20,000 bases of DNA from Symbiodinium natans (Eukaryota; Sar; Dinophyceae; Suessiales; Symbiodiniaceae): contig CAJNDS010002722.1 of the NCBI GenBank assembly GCA_905221605.1, forward strand, positions 95,001-115,000. Direction: 5' to 3'. A program made the translations under genes and the position numbers. Each line of letters opens with the position of its first letter. The first letter of the stretch is position 1. The notes below the pieces were generated by a model that was not told where the DNA came from, did no database searches, and saw only the letters and a list, made by a program, of their open reading frames with translations. Positions 15,609-18,879 of the stretch are shown one piece after another.

Positions 15609-17456
15609 CCCCCCTTAAGCCTGCCCTAAAACACTCAACCCTCAGGCCCATAGCTGAGCTGGTATCTAGGGGTCTAGGGATTAGGGTTTAGGGTTTGGTG
15701 CTTAGGGTTTGGGGTTTAGGGCTTAGGGTTTAGGGTTTAGGCCTTAGGGTTTGGAGTTTATATAGGGCTTAGGGTTTAAGGGGTTTAGGGTTTTCGGGGT
15801 TTAGGATTTAAGGGGCTTAGGGTTTAAGGGTTTAGGGGTTTGGGGGTTGAGGGTTCAGGGGTTTGGGGTTTACTGTTCAGGTGCTTTAGGGCTGGGTTTT
15901 TTTTAATCAACCCTAAACCCTAAACCCTAAACCCTAAACCCTAAACCCTAAACCCTAAACCCTAAACCCTAAACCCTAAACCCTAAACCCTAAACCCTCA
16001 ACCCTAAACCCTAACCCCTCAACCCTAAACCCTAAACCCTAAACCCTAAACCCTAAACCCTAAACCCTAAACCCTAAACCCTAAACCCTAAACCCTAAAC
16101 CCTAAACCCTAAAATCCAAGAACAGGTGGGCCACCGTCACGATCTGCACCGTTGGCTACGGCGACATTGTGCCGGCCACGGTGCTGGGCAAGGTCATCGC
16201 CATGCTGATCATGCTCATCGGGTGCCCCCCTTTCTGCTGTTTAGGGTTTAGGGTTTGGGGTTTAGGGTTTAGGGTTTAGGGCTTAGGGCTTAGGGTTTAG
16301 GGTTTAGGGTTTAGGGTTTAGGGTTCCCCTGTAAGCCCCTTTAAGCCCCCGTAAGCCCCTATAAGCCCATATCAGCCCCCTTTTTTTGTTGATCAAACCC
16401 TCAAAGCCCCAAAACCCGTCGAAATCTGTCAACACTTCACCAACCACTCAACCCTCTCTTACCTTTTATGTGTTTTTAAACCTTAGTACGTGCCCGAGCC
16501 GGAGCTGAAACCGGACCCCCTATTCCAACCATACCCAAATCGGACCCGCCCTTTTCCGGCACCCGAGCTGCTGTTCCGAACCTTGAAGGCAGAACCGAAG
16601 CTGACGCCAAGCACCAACAGTTCGCGGACCGGACAAGCACCAACAATTCGCAGAGCAGAAACACTCGTTTACTTAGTGTTGGTACACGGAGAAGCGCCAG
16701 CAATTCGTGGACAAGCACCAATAATTCGGGTTAAAACGAGAAGTCGAAGATTTTCATAATGCTATGGGGTCCAAAGGGTCGGCGGGTCGATATTCGACAC
16801 CGTAGTAGCGAGCTTGACTAGTGAATGCTTGAACTTGAGATGCTGAACCCTAAACCCGAAACCCGAAACCCTAAACCCTAAACCCTAAACCCTAAACCCT
16901 AAACCCTAAACCCTAAACCCTAAACCCTAAACCCTAAACCCTAAACCCTAAACCCTAAACCAGCCCTTACAGGGACTGCTTCTTGCCTTCTTTGAGTGCA
17001 CTGTGGGTATGATCCAGAATCCGAAGATCCCTACAAGGTTTAGGTTTGCTAGAGCCCTAGAACCCTAGAGTCCTAGAACCCTAGAGTCCTAGAACCCTAG
17101 AACCCTACAACCCTAGAACCCTAGAATCCTAGATCCATATCTACAACCCTAGAACCTAGAACCCTAAACCCGAGAACTCTAGCACCCTCGAACCCTAGAA
17201 CCTCAGAACCCTAGAGCCGTAGAACCCTAGAACTCTCAAACCCTAGAACCCTAAAACCCTAGAGCCCTAGAACCCTAGAACCCTAAAACCCTAGAGCCCT
17301 AGAACCCTAGAACCCTAAAACCCTGGAGCCCTGGAACCCTGGAACCTTAAAGCCGAAACCCTAAACTCTGCCCGATGATCCAGGTACGGGCTTATCGCGA
17401 TTCCCACGCTGATCGGTACATTCCAGACCCACAAGGCCCTCAGTCAGGCCAGTGGG
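3604..17456 (+). CDS. Voltage-gated potassium channel gene, split into at least 14 small exons
   Basis: The product is a six-transmembrane Kv-type subunit that would form tetrameric, voltage-opened potassium pores in a membrane. Proposed exons: 3604-3658, 4271-4321, 4458-4535, 4890-4908, 5695-5767, 6715-6759, 7302-7346, 8232-8295, 10327-10398, 11327-11402, 13576-13627, 15331-15452, 16126-16221 and 17384-17456. Together they give 921 nt, 307 codons, in frame. In order they show S1, S2 with the FFIMEYVVR pattern, S3, S4 with LRMMRLLK, the S4-S5 linker, S5, the turret, the pore helix with WWATVT, the TVGYGD filter, and S6 ending GLIAIPTLI, where animal Kv channels have a PVP-like bend. The start and 3' end are uncertain, and the tail may continue downstream. 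Regulation is not visible. Introns are mostly telomere-type repeats. Exons from 8232 on are secure as a family call; the first four are tentative. Confidence 0.85.
3652..3735 (+). repeat. TTTAGGG array at the 5' end of intron 1
   Basis: About 11 units with GGGGTTT, TTTCGGG and TTTAGCG variants, directly after exon 1. Confidence 0.9.
3736..4104. other. Unique intron 1 DNA
   Basis: About 370 bases without arrays. The 80-codon frame at 3793-4035 shows no domain, signal peptide or membrane segment, and I have no basis to call it a gene. It lies within the proposed first intron. Confidence 0.4.
4105..4236 (-). repeat. CCCTAAA array near the 3' end of intron 1
   Basis: About 18 units. It meets two TTTAGGG units tail-to-tail at about 4232-4248, just before a pyrimidine-bearing acceptor. 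Confidence 0.95.
4271..4321 (+). CDS. Proposed channel exon 2
   Basis: The acceptor TTGGTTTTCAG is good and the donor at 4322 is GT. With phase 1 at both ends the frame includes HASFRRILAWHRC. Another frame, EFSEDLSLASLRSG, is also open and also protein-like, so the reading is undecided. The exon belongs to the cytoplasmic N-terminus if real. Confidence 0.3.
4351..4447 (-). repeat. CCCTAAA array in intron 2
   Basis: About 13 units. It fills most of the shortest proposed array-bearing intron (136 nt) and stops just before the exon 3 acceptor. Confidence 0.95.
4458..4535 (+). CDS. Proposed channel exon 3
   Basis: The acceptor is GCCCAG at 4452-4457 and the donor is G/GTTTGG at 4536; both ends are phase 1. 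The frame gives a Ser/Thr-rich cytoplasmic stretch (EETSETSTSSSVTHDQ) followed by TLLDIFRG. The GC-rich, codon-biased sequence sits between a CCCTAAA and a TTTAGGG array, as do the secure exons. Confidence 0.45.
4571..4692 (+). repeat. TTTAGGG array at the 5' end of intron 3
   Basis: About 17 units, with a homogeneous block of four TGTAGGG units at about 4648-4678. Confidence 0.95.
4780..4872 (+). repeat. TTTAGGG array
   Basis: About 13 perfect units, followed after a few bases by the acceptor of the proposed microexon. Confidence 0.95.
4890..4908 (+). CDS. Proposed channel microexon 4 (19 nt)
   Basis: A 19-nt segment lies between GATCCAG and a strong donor, AAAG/GTAGGC. Its length converts phase 1 (end of exon 3) to phase 2 (needed by exon 5), giving EGVQER in frame. 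The phase match is the main support. It could be chance. Confidence 0.3.
4984..5122 (+). repeat. TTTAGGG array, degenerate
   Basis: About 15 units with several indels, in the 5' part of intron 4. Confidence 0.9.
5205..5380 (-). repeat. CCCTAAA array with CCCAAAC block
   Basis: About 24 units. The centre (about 5228-5308) is a homogeneous run of about 11 CCCCAAA units, flanked by CCCTAAA. Confidence 0.95.
5515..5600 (-). repeat. ACTACCCTAA variant run and dispersed CCATGAACC motif
   Basis: Six or seven units of about 10 bases (CCCTAAACTA, CCCTAAGCTA), ending in TACCATGAACCTCCAAG. The CCATGAACCT motif recurs at 13078, 17541 and 17827, and inverted at 12958. Confidence 0.75.
5586..5672 (-). 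repeat. CCCTAAA array, degenerate, near the 3' end of intron 4
   Basis: About 11 units with CCCTCAA and CCCATAA variants, ending about 20 bases before the exon 5 acceptor. Confidence 0.85.
5695..5767 (+). CDS. Channel exon 5: pre-S1 and start of S1
   Basis: The frame reads FPFLVHRYFRLFWLGLNVTS then CV. A basic, aromatic segment runs into a hydrophobic helix, as expected at the membrane entry of a Kv channel. The acceptor is TAGCAG (ends 5694), with an alternative TTCAG at 5730 in the same phase. Candidate donors in frame are GT at 5765 or 5768 and GC at 5771, so the exon end may shift by one or two codons. It lies between a CCCTAAA array and a TTTAGGG array. Confidence 0.6.
5831..5935 (+). 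repeat. TTTAGGG array at the 5' end of intron 5
   Basis: About 15 near-perfect units starting about 60 bases after exon 5. Confidence 0.95.
5936..6470. other. Intron 5 interior with dispersed repeats
   Basis: Unique DNA to about 6280. A partial copy of the repeat at 7520-7600 and 14140-14200 follows (6283-6345, with GGTTCCCTTACAAGCCC then AAAAAGGGCACCC). From 6401 lies the left half of an element related to 14800-14850 (TAGGCTTAATTAT). No gene is seen. Confidence 0.5.
6473..6660 (-). repeat. CCCTAAA array with CCCTAT and CCCCAAA blocks
   Basis: About 26 units. It starts with four CCCCTAT units and ends with CCCCAAA. It lies between two halves of the element that is continuous at 14800-14886. 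Confidence 0.95.
6715..6759 (+). CDS. Channel exon 6: rest of S1
   Basis: A 45-nt exon reads VVLSVASAVAVSVPE. This is a hydrophobic helix ending in the Pro-Glu often seen at the outer end of Kv S1. The acceptor is GCCAAG (ends 6714) and the donor GAG/GTCGCT; both ends are phase 0. An upstream AG at 6694-6695 is open in the same frame and could add THDAK if exon 5 uses a GT donor at 5779. The run of about 14 G just upstream is unusual for a 3' splice-site region. Confidence 0.55.
6814..6880 (+). repeat. TTTAGGG array at the 5' end of intron 6
   Basis: About nine units with TTGAGGG, TTCAGGG and TGTAGGG variants. Confidence 0.9.
6884..7005. repeat. Dispersed repeat copy without array
   Basis: The uninterrupted relative of 641-800. 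It shares GGGTTTCCGAAAT, AGGGAATCCT, the TTTGGGG region and TTTTCGTAAAC in order. Confidence 0.7.
7047..7114 (+). repeat. TTTAGGG array
   Basis: Nine or ten perfect units in the middle of intron 6. Confidence 0.95.
7154..7285 (-). repeat. CCCTAAG/CCCTAAA array at the 3' end of intron 6
   Basis: About 19 units starting with CCCTAAG. It ends 16 bases before the exon 7 acceptor. Confidence 0.95.
7302..7346 (+). CDS. Channel exon 7: S1-S2 linker and start of S2
   Basis: A second 45-nt exon, phase 0 at both ends, reads VKAVTWAAQWCAFLE. The acceptor is AACGCAG and the donor CTCGAG/GTGGAA. Joined to exon 8 it gives CAFLEVSSIFFIMEYVVR, a normal S2 helix. It is flanked by CCCTAAA arrays on both sides. 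Confidence 0.6.
7367..7503 (-). repeat. CCCTAAA array at the 5' end of intron 7
   Basis: About 19 units. This is an exception to the usual rule, since the C-rich strand here lies just after a donor. Confidence 0.95.
7515..7605 (+). repeat. Dispersed repeat, copy 1
   Basis: Matches 14140-14200. The copies share GGTTCCC, TACCCT, ATTACAATATGGTTACTGGG and related flanks. The 78-codon frame across it is not a supported gene. Confidence 0.75.
7620..7810 (+). repeat. Degenerate TTTAGGG array
   Basis: G-rich units of mixed length (GGGTTTGGGGTT, GAGCGCTTGGGG, TTTAGGG). Older or more diverged than most arrays here. Confidence 0.85.
7890..8216 (-). repeat. Degenerate CCCTAAA arrays at the 3' end of intron 7
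   Basis: Diverged units at 7900-8040, unique C-rich DNA at 8041-8156, and a cleaner array at 8157-8216 that stops 15 bases before the exon 8 acceptor. Confidence 0.85.
8232..8295 (+). CDS. Channel exon 8: S2
   Basis: Reads VSSIFFIMEYVVRVVGYGPRR. The acidic residue followed by a basic one (E-Y-V-V-R) in a hydrophobic helix is the S2 signature of voltage sensors. The acceptor is TTGCCCAG. The best donor in phase is GC at 8296 in the context GCAAGT, the classic GC-AG donor. A GT at 8300 is in the wrong phase for the next exon. Phase 0 in, phase 1 out. Confidence 0.8.
8311..8362. repeat. GGGGGCCTT minisatellite
   Basis: Four or five copies of a unit of about 9 bases, directly before a CCCTAAA array. 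Confidence 0.85.
8366..8497 (-). repeat. CCCTAAA array
   Basis: About 19 units, near perfect, in intron 8. Confidence 0.95.
8498..8849. other. GC-rich unique block in intron 8
   Basis: About 350 bases, free of heptamers, with abrupt array edges on both sides. It is open on both strands (79 codons plus, 116 codons minus), but neither frame has a recognisable domain. It contains inverted sequence (GCAGCAAGCACTGGCCGC near 8596 against GCGGCCTGCTTGCTGC near 8747) and a short direct repeat (GCCGACT). It could be an inserted element or a gene fragment. Confidence 0.45.
8850..8925 (-). repeat. CCCTAAA array
   Basis: About 10 units, degenerate at the right edge. Confidence 0.9.
9014..9092 (+). repeat. 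TTTAGGG array
   Basis: About 11 units, preceded by a run of about 10 G. Confidence 0.95.
9220..9311 (+). repeat. Degenerate TTTAGGG array ending in a head-to-head junction
   Basis: Diverged units. At about 9302-9316 GGGTTTAGGG passes directly into CCCTAAGCCC with no spacer. Confidence 0.85.
9312..9400 (-). repeat. Degenerate CCCTAAA array
   Basis: About ten diverged units after the head-to-head junction. Confidence 0.8.
9462..9604 (-). repeat. CCCTATAAA nonamer array
   Basis: About 15 units of a 9-base variant (CCCTATAAA, CCCTGCAAA). Because 9 is a multiple of three, it creates overlapping KPYKPY-like open frames on both strands that are not genes. Confidence 0.95.
9717..9880 (-). repeat. 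CCCTAAA/CCCTTAAA array
   Basis: About 20 units, with an internal block of CCCTTAA and CCCTTAAA. Confidence 0.9.
10038..10301 (-). repeat. Long CCCTAAA array at the 3' end of intron 8
   Basis: About 37 units, one of the longest arrays here. It ends 25 bases before the exon 9 acceptor. Confidence 0.97.
10327..10398 (+). CDS. Channel exon 9: S3
   Basis: The frame reads KDLFVALIAVPTLIDKLIDFW then NK, a hydrophobic helix with an internal Pro matching Kv S3. The acidic residue usual in S3 may be displaced: the aligned position looks like Ala, with Asp at the helix start. The acceptor is GTCAG (ends 10326). The donor is GC at 10399 (AAAG/GCCTGG), because no GT fits before the in-frame TAA. Phase 1 at both ends. 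Confidence 0.75.
10424..10497 (+). repeat. TTTAGGG array at the 5' end of intron 9
   Basis: Ten or eleven perfect units starting about 25 bases after exon 9. Confidence 0.95.
10510..10829 (-). repeat. Degenerate CCCTAAA units with unique insert
   Basis: Diverged units at 10520-10640 and 10786-10829. Unique GC-rich DNA without a clear exon lies between them. Confidence 0.75.
10830..11326. other. Unique 3' part of intron 9
   Basis: About 500 bases with only isolated heptamer remnants. This is the only long intron whose 3' end lacks a substantial CCCTAAA array. No gene is seen. Confidence 0.5.
11327..11402 (+). CDS. Channel exon 10: S4 voltage sensor
   Basis: Reads HVFSVYHFLECLRMMRLLKL then LVCQ, finishing an Arg codon with the next exon. 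Basic residues at every third position (R-M-M-R-L-L-K) are the S4 gating-charge pattern, which moves in response to membrane voltage. The acceptor is CCAAAG and the donor AAAG/GTGACT is strong. Phase 1 in, phase 2 out. Confidence 0.85.
11413..11580 (+). repeat. TTTAGGG arrays around a GC-rich segment
   Basis: Units at 11413-11470 and 11560-11580 flank about 90 GC-rich bases with a CAG start (VCPKRAEQGSALSSRR in one frame). In the phase set by exon 10 that segment meets a stop, so it is a possible poison exon at best. Confidence 0.7.
11735..11855 (+). repeat. G-run block and TTTAGGG array
   Basis: G-runs broken by AA (11738-11785), then eight or nine TTTAGGG units. Confidence 0.9.
11856..12284. 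other. AT-rich unique part of intron 10
   Basis: The most AT-rich stretch of the window (about 11960-12180), free of heptamers. The 65-codon minus-strand frame at 11839-12036 has no recognisable motif. No gene is called. Confidence 0.5.
12285..12485. repeat. CCCTAAA then TTTAGGG arrays around unique DNA
   Basis: CCTAAAG and CCCTGAA units at 12285-12340, about 60 unique bases, then TTTAGGG at 12402-12485. This has the polarity of an exon flank, but I find no convincing exon between. Confidence 0.8.
12604..12722 (+). repeat. TTTAGGG array
   Basis: About 17 units, degrading into GGGTTTT units, then a C-run/A-run junction at 12728-12776. Confidence 0.95.
12846..12884 (+). repeat. Short TTTAGGG array
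   Basis: Five perfect units. Confidence 0.9.
12959..13086. mobile_element. Fold-back (MITE-like) element
   Basis: Imperfect terminal inverted repeats of about 43 bases lie at 12959-13001 and 13045-13086. Arm ends are GGTTCATGG and CCATGAACC; inner blocks are CTGTACTTACAAC and GTTATAAGTACAG. The spacer is about 43 bases with TTATAAG motifs. There is no coding capacity. Related half-elements with CCATGAACC lie at 5576, 17505-17556 and 17827. Confidence 0.6.
13195..13400 (-). repeat. CCCTAAAA/CCCTAAA array
   Basis: Starts as longer A-rich units (CCCTAAAAA) with a GGCCCCTAAA pattern repeated twice, and ends as perfect CCCTAAA. Confidence 0.9.
13483..13565 (-). repeat. CCCTAAA array at the 3' end of intron 10
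   Basis: About 11 units ending about 10 bases before the exon 11 acceptor. Confidence 0.95.
13576..13627 (+). CDS. Channel exon 11: end of S4 and S4-S5 linker
   Basis: Joined to exon 10 it reads QRILQYIREVQLLSYALRK. The amphipathic basic stretch fits the linker that couples the voltage sensor to the pore. The acceptor is CTGCTGAG (ends 13575), which completes an AGG codon. The donor is GC at 13628 (CGCAAG/GCCACC), which fits the phase 0 start of exon 12. The GT at the TTTAGGG edge would not. Confidence 0.8.
13634..13700 (+). repeat. TTTAGGG array at the 5' end of intron 11
   Basis: Nine or ten units starting six bases after exon 11. Confidence 0.95.
13805..13829 (+). repeat. Duplicate of the exon 11 end
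   Basis: GGCCCTCCGCAAGGCCAGCT repeats the exon 11 end and donor at 13614-13633, with a single change in the core, and is again followed by TTTAGGG-like DNA. Confidence 0.8.
13826..14130 (+). repeat. GGGTTTTA octamer array
   Basis: The 8-base variant TTTTAGGG dominates. About 20 units at 13970-14130 are nearly uniform; a more degenerate region precedes them. Confidence 0.95.
14140..14210 (+). repeat. Dispersed repeat, copy 2
   Basis: Matches 7515-7605. The copies share the 20-base block ATTACAATATGGTTACTGGG. Confidence 0.8.
14230..14345 (+). repeat. Degenerate TTTAGGG array
   Basis: Mixed-length GGGTTTTTA and GGGTTTTA units. Confidence 0.85.
14464..14670. repeat. Head-to-head TTTAGGG/CCCTAAA junction and long CCCTAAA array
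   Basis: Five TTTAGGG-type units (14464-14500) meet about 23 CCCTAAA units (14503-14670) with about four bases between. Confidence 0.95.
14671..14999. repeat. Large inverted repeat inside intron 11
   Basis: Arm 1 (14671-14785) and arm 2 (14886-14999) are reverse complements with a few single-base indels. Both contain GGGTGCAGGGTACAAGTTTG, GCTGCCTCAAGCCGAAGCCC and GGGTTTCCTTCCTACCCCC or their complements. Arm 1 ends in a C-run and arm 2 starts with a G-run. The outer edges continue into CCCTAAA (left) and TTTAGGG (right), which extends the complementarity. The spacer is about 100 bases. Confidence 0.9.
15000..15070 (+). repeat. TTTAGGG array
   Basis: Ten units, with TCTAGGG variants. Complementary continuation of the inverted repeat. 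Confidence 0.95.
15172..15325 (-). repeat. CCCTAAA array at the 3' end of intron 11
   Basis: About 22 units, the last three CCCTGAA. It ends about five bases before the exon 12 acceptor. Confidence 0.95.
15331..15452 (+). CDS. Channel exon 12: S5, turret and pore-helix start
   Basis: The longest exon (122 nt). DMRFISVFLFGVFVVVLLLG is the S5 helix, SCFYVVEGGQ its outer end and turret, and NTMNSIPAGM the start of the pore helix. SIP followed by a double Trp is typical of Kv channels. The acceptor is GAGCCAG. The donor must be GC at 15453 (ATGTG/GCGCCT), since the two leftover bases plus the first base of exon 13 complete the first Trp codon. Confidence 0.9.
15465..15540 (-). repeat. CCCTAAG/CCCCAAA array
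   Basis: About ten degenerate units at the 5' end of intron 12, C-rich strand, an exception in polarity. Confidence 0.85.
15574..15615. repeat. Long poly-C tract
   Basis: About 40 bases, nearly all C, with one T. Likely to be length-unstable. Confidence 0.95.
15675..15890 (+). repeat. Degenerate TTTAGGG array
   Basis: Mixed G-rich heptamers and longer units in intron 12. Confidence 0.85.
15908..16115 (-). repeat. CCCTAAA array at the 3' end of intron 12
   Basis: About 29 units, near perfect, ending about ten bases before the exon 13 acceptor. Confidence 0.97.
16126..16221 (+). CDS. Channel exon 13: pore, selectivity filter and S6
   Basis: Reads WATVTICTVGYGDIVPATV, then LGKVIAMLIMLI. TVGYGD is the diagnostic potassium selectivity filter. 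LGK after it and the hydrophobic run are the start of S6. The acceptor is GAACAG (ends 16125) and the donor GG/GTGCCC at 16222; both are phase 2. No other channel class combines this filter with the SIP..WW context, so this exon fixes the family call. Confidence 0.95.
16239..16326 (+). repeat. TTTAGGG array at the 5' end of intron 13
   Basis: About 12 units starting 17 bases after exon 13. Confidence 0.95.
16327..16844. other. Intron 13 interior with two minor repeats
   Basis: 16327-16380 is a GTAAGCCCC repeat with a 12-13 base period. At 16608-16735 four diverged copies of an AAGCACCAACAATTCGC unit occur. The open frames at 16476-16759 on both strands cross this repeat and show no domain. 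No gene is called. Confidence 0.5.
16845..16961 (-). repeat. CCCTAAA array
   Basis: About 16 units, with CCCGAAA at the left edge. Confidence 0.95.
17055..17368 (-). repeat. CCCTAGAA octamer array at the 3' end of intron 13
   Basis: About 35 units of an 8-base variant (AACCCTAG, GTCCTAGA, AACCCTAA), with a few CCCTAAA units at the right, just before the exon 14 acceptor. Confidence 0.95.
17384..17456 (+). CDS. Channel exon 14: end of S6 and start of C-terminal tail
   Basis: Joined to exon 13 it reads LIGYGLIAIPTLIGTFQ, then THKALSQASG. It aligns without gaps to the GVLTIALPVPVI stretch of Shaker-type S6, with Thr-Leu in place of the second Val-Pro. The acceptor is GATCCAG. The donor may be GT at 17457 or GC at 17448 (CAG/GCCAGT), both phase 0. 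The tail beyond is unresolved. Confidence 0.85.
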
Positions 17457-17655
17457 GTTGAGGGTTTAGGGTTTCGTAAGTCTACTTATAGCCTACATAG
17501 AGGACTAAGGGGGGCTTATAAGTACTGTTAGACCTGGGGTACCATGAACCTCCAAGAAAGTAGGCTGACTCAGTCAAAGGAGCTCCTAAGCACCTCTTCA
17601 GGCCGACTCTTTTAATGGGATGTACTCGACTCTTCATGGGAGGTACTCGGTAGAG
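17457..17655. other. Post-exon 14 unique DNA with half fold-back element
   Basis: Two or three TTTAGGG units (17458-17475), then DNA related to one arm of the 12959-13086 element (CTTATAAGTACTGTTAG and GGTACCATGAACCTCC). No exon is seen. Confidence 0.5.
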
Positions 17656-17888
17656 GTTTAGGGTTTAGGGTTGAGGGTTGAGGGTTTAGGGTTGAGGGTT
17701 TAGGGTCTAGGGTTTAGGGTTTAGGCTTCCCTTTACGCTACATAGGTGGCTCCTCGAACCCGACCTACAACTTCTCGAACCCTCAAGAACTTCTAAGCCC
17801 TAAGCCCCCACCTGTTAGTAATGTCCCATGAACCTTCAAGCAGACCCCTAGAAACTAAACCCTAAACCCTAAACCCTAAACCCTAAAC
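17656..17888. repeat. TTTAGGG array, spacer, CCCTAAA array
   Basis: About ten TTTAGGG-type units at 17656-17726, a unique spacer with CCATGAACCTTCAAG at 17827, and four CCCTAAA units at 17857-17888. This polarity matches the G-to-C order of the channel introns. Confidence 0.85.
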
Positions 17889-17896
17889 TAAGTGAG

Positions 17897-18092
17897 GGGT
17901 CGCTTCCGTCGAGCGACAGACCCCGAACGCTCGGCCGAGGGCCTTACAGCCCGAGCGCCCAAGCGAAAAGAGAAACGGAAAGGTGAGGGTTAAGCCTCAC
18001 CGTCTGTCCTGGACAGGCCAACGGACATCGGCCTTTTTTACGACAACGTCAGTACTCGGCTAAGGGATGGCCGGCACCCAGACCACCTTTAG
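17897..18092 (+). other. Hairpin-rich block: possible 3' exons of the channel or structured RNA
   Basis: Two readings. As exons: 17897-17982 (AG acceptor, donor AAAG/GTGAGG) and 18017-18092 (acceptor GGACAG) read on in phase from exon 14 through a Ser/Arg-rich tail (PSSDRPRTLGRG) to a TAG at 18090, but the intron would be only 34 nt. As RNA: consecutive short hairpins are visible (GTCGCT/AGCGAC, GCTCG..GGGC/GCCCGAGC, GGTGAGG/CCTCACC, CTGTC/GACAG, TTTAGC/GCTAAA) with a T6 run at 18034. I cannot choose between them. Confidence 0.3.
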
Positions 18093-18295
18093 CGTAGCTA
18101 AAGTATAACCCCAAATCGTAACCCTTTGCCTCTGGAGGTCGGTTCAGGGTTTTGGGTTCAGGGTTTGTCGGGCCCCCCCCCCCGGGGGCCCCCTGGTCCC
18201 TGGTAGCTGGATTCCTGGACCAGGAGGCTGGCGAGGGGTCCAGGCAGGCTGGTTGCTCAATTTCGTGATTTTGGGGGCTTTTTCACGGATCCAGG

Positions 18296-18850
18296 TCCCG
18301 GGCCAAGGGCCCCCCGGGGCCAAGGGCCCCCCGGGCCAAGGGCCCCCCGGGCCAAGTGCCCCCCGGGCCAAGGGCCCCCCGGGCCAAGGGCCCCCCGGGC
18401 CCAGGGCCCCCCCCCCAAGGGCCCCAAGGGCGAAGGGGTTTTTTTGGGGCAAGGTCCCGGGCCAAGGGCCCCCCCCACCAAGGGCCCCCCGACCCAAGGG
18501 CCCCCCAAAACTAAGGGCTCCCGGGGCCAAGGGCCTCCCGGCCAAGGGCTCTTGGGGTAACGGCCCCCGGGGCCCCCCGAACCAGGGGCCCCCCGGGCCA
18601 AGGGCCCGGGCCCCGGGCCAAGGGCCCCCCAAATCCCCCCACCAAGGCTTTCCGAGCCGGGCCTCCGGGCCAAGGGCCCCCTTGAGCCAAGGGCCCCCCG
18701 GGCCAAGGACCCTCCGCCAAGGGCAGGGTGCCCGGGCCAAGGGCCTGCCGGGCCGGGGCCAAGCCAAGGAGCCAAGGACAGGCCAAGAACCCCCCAACAA
18801 TACGCCCCCTTGGCCAAGGCCCCTTGCCCGGACCAAGGGCCTAACACCCT
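18296..18850. repeat. GC-rich GGGCCAAGGGCCCCCC minisatellite
   Basis: About 30 copies of a 15-17 base unit built on GGGCCAAGGGCCCCC. It is cleanest at 18296-18410 and degenerate to the right. It keeps all six frames nearly stop-free, which explains the Gly/Pro-rich open frames on both strands (up to 230 codons). These have no start context or domain and are not genes. Confidence 0.95.
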
Positions 18851-18879
18851 GCCAAGCACCCCCCGGCTAAGGGCCTAGG

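Noticed and set aside
16476-16759. Overlapping frames of 81 and 89 codons on opposite strands
   Set aside because: They cross a diverged minisatellite of about 26 bases inside intron 13; no recognisable protein feature.
18144-18870. Long overlapping Gly/Pro-rich open frames on both strands (up to 230 codons)
   Set aside because: They translate the GGGCCAAGGGCCCCC minisatellite, which lacks stops in most frames. There is no domain, start context or exon structure.
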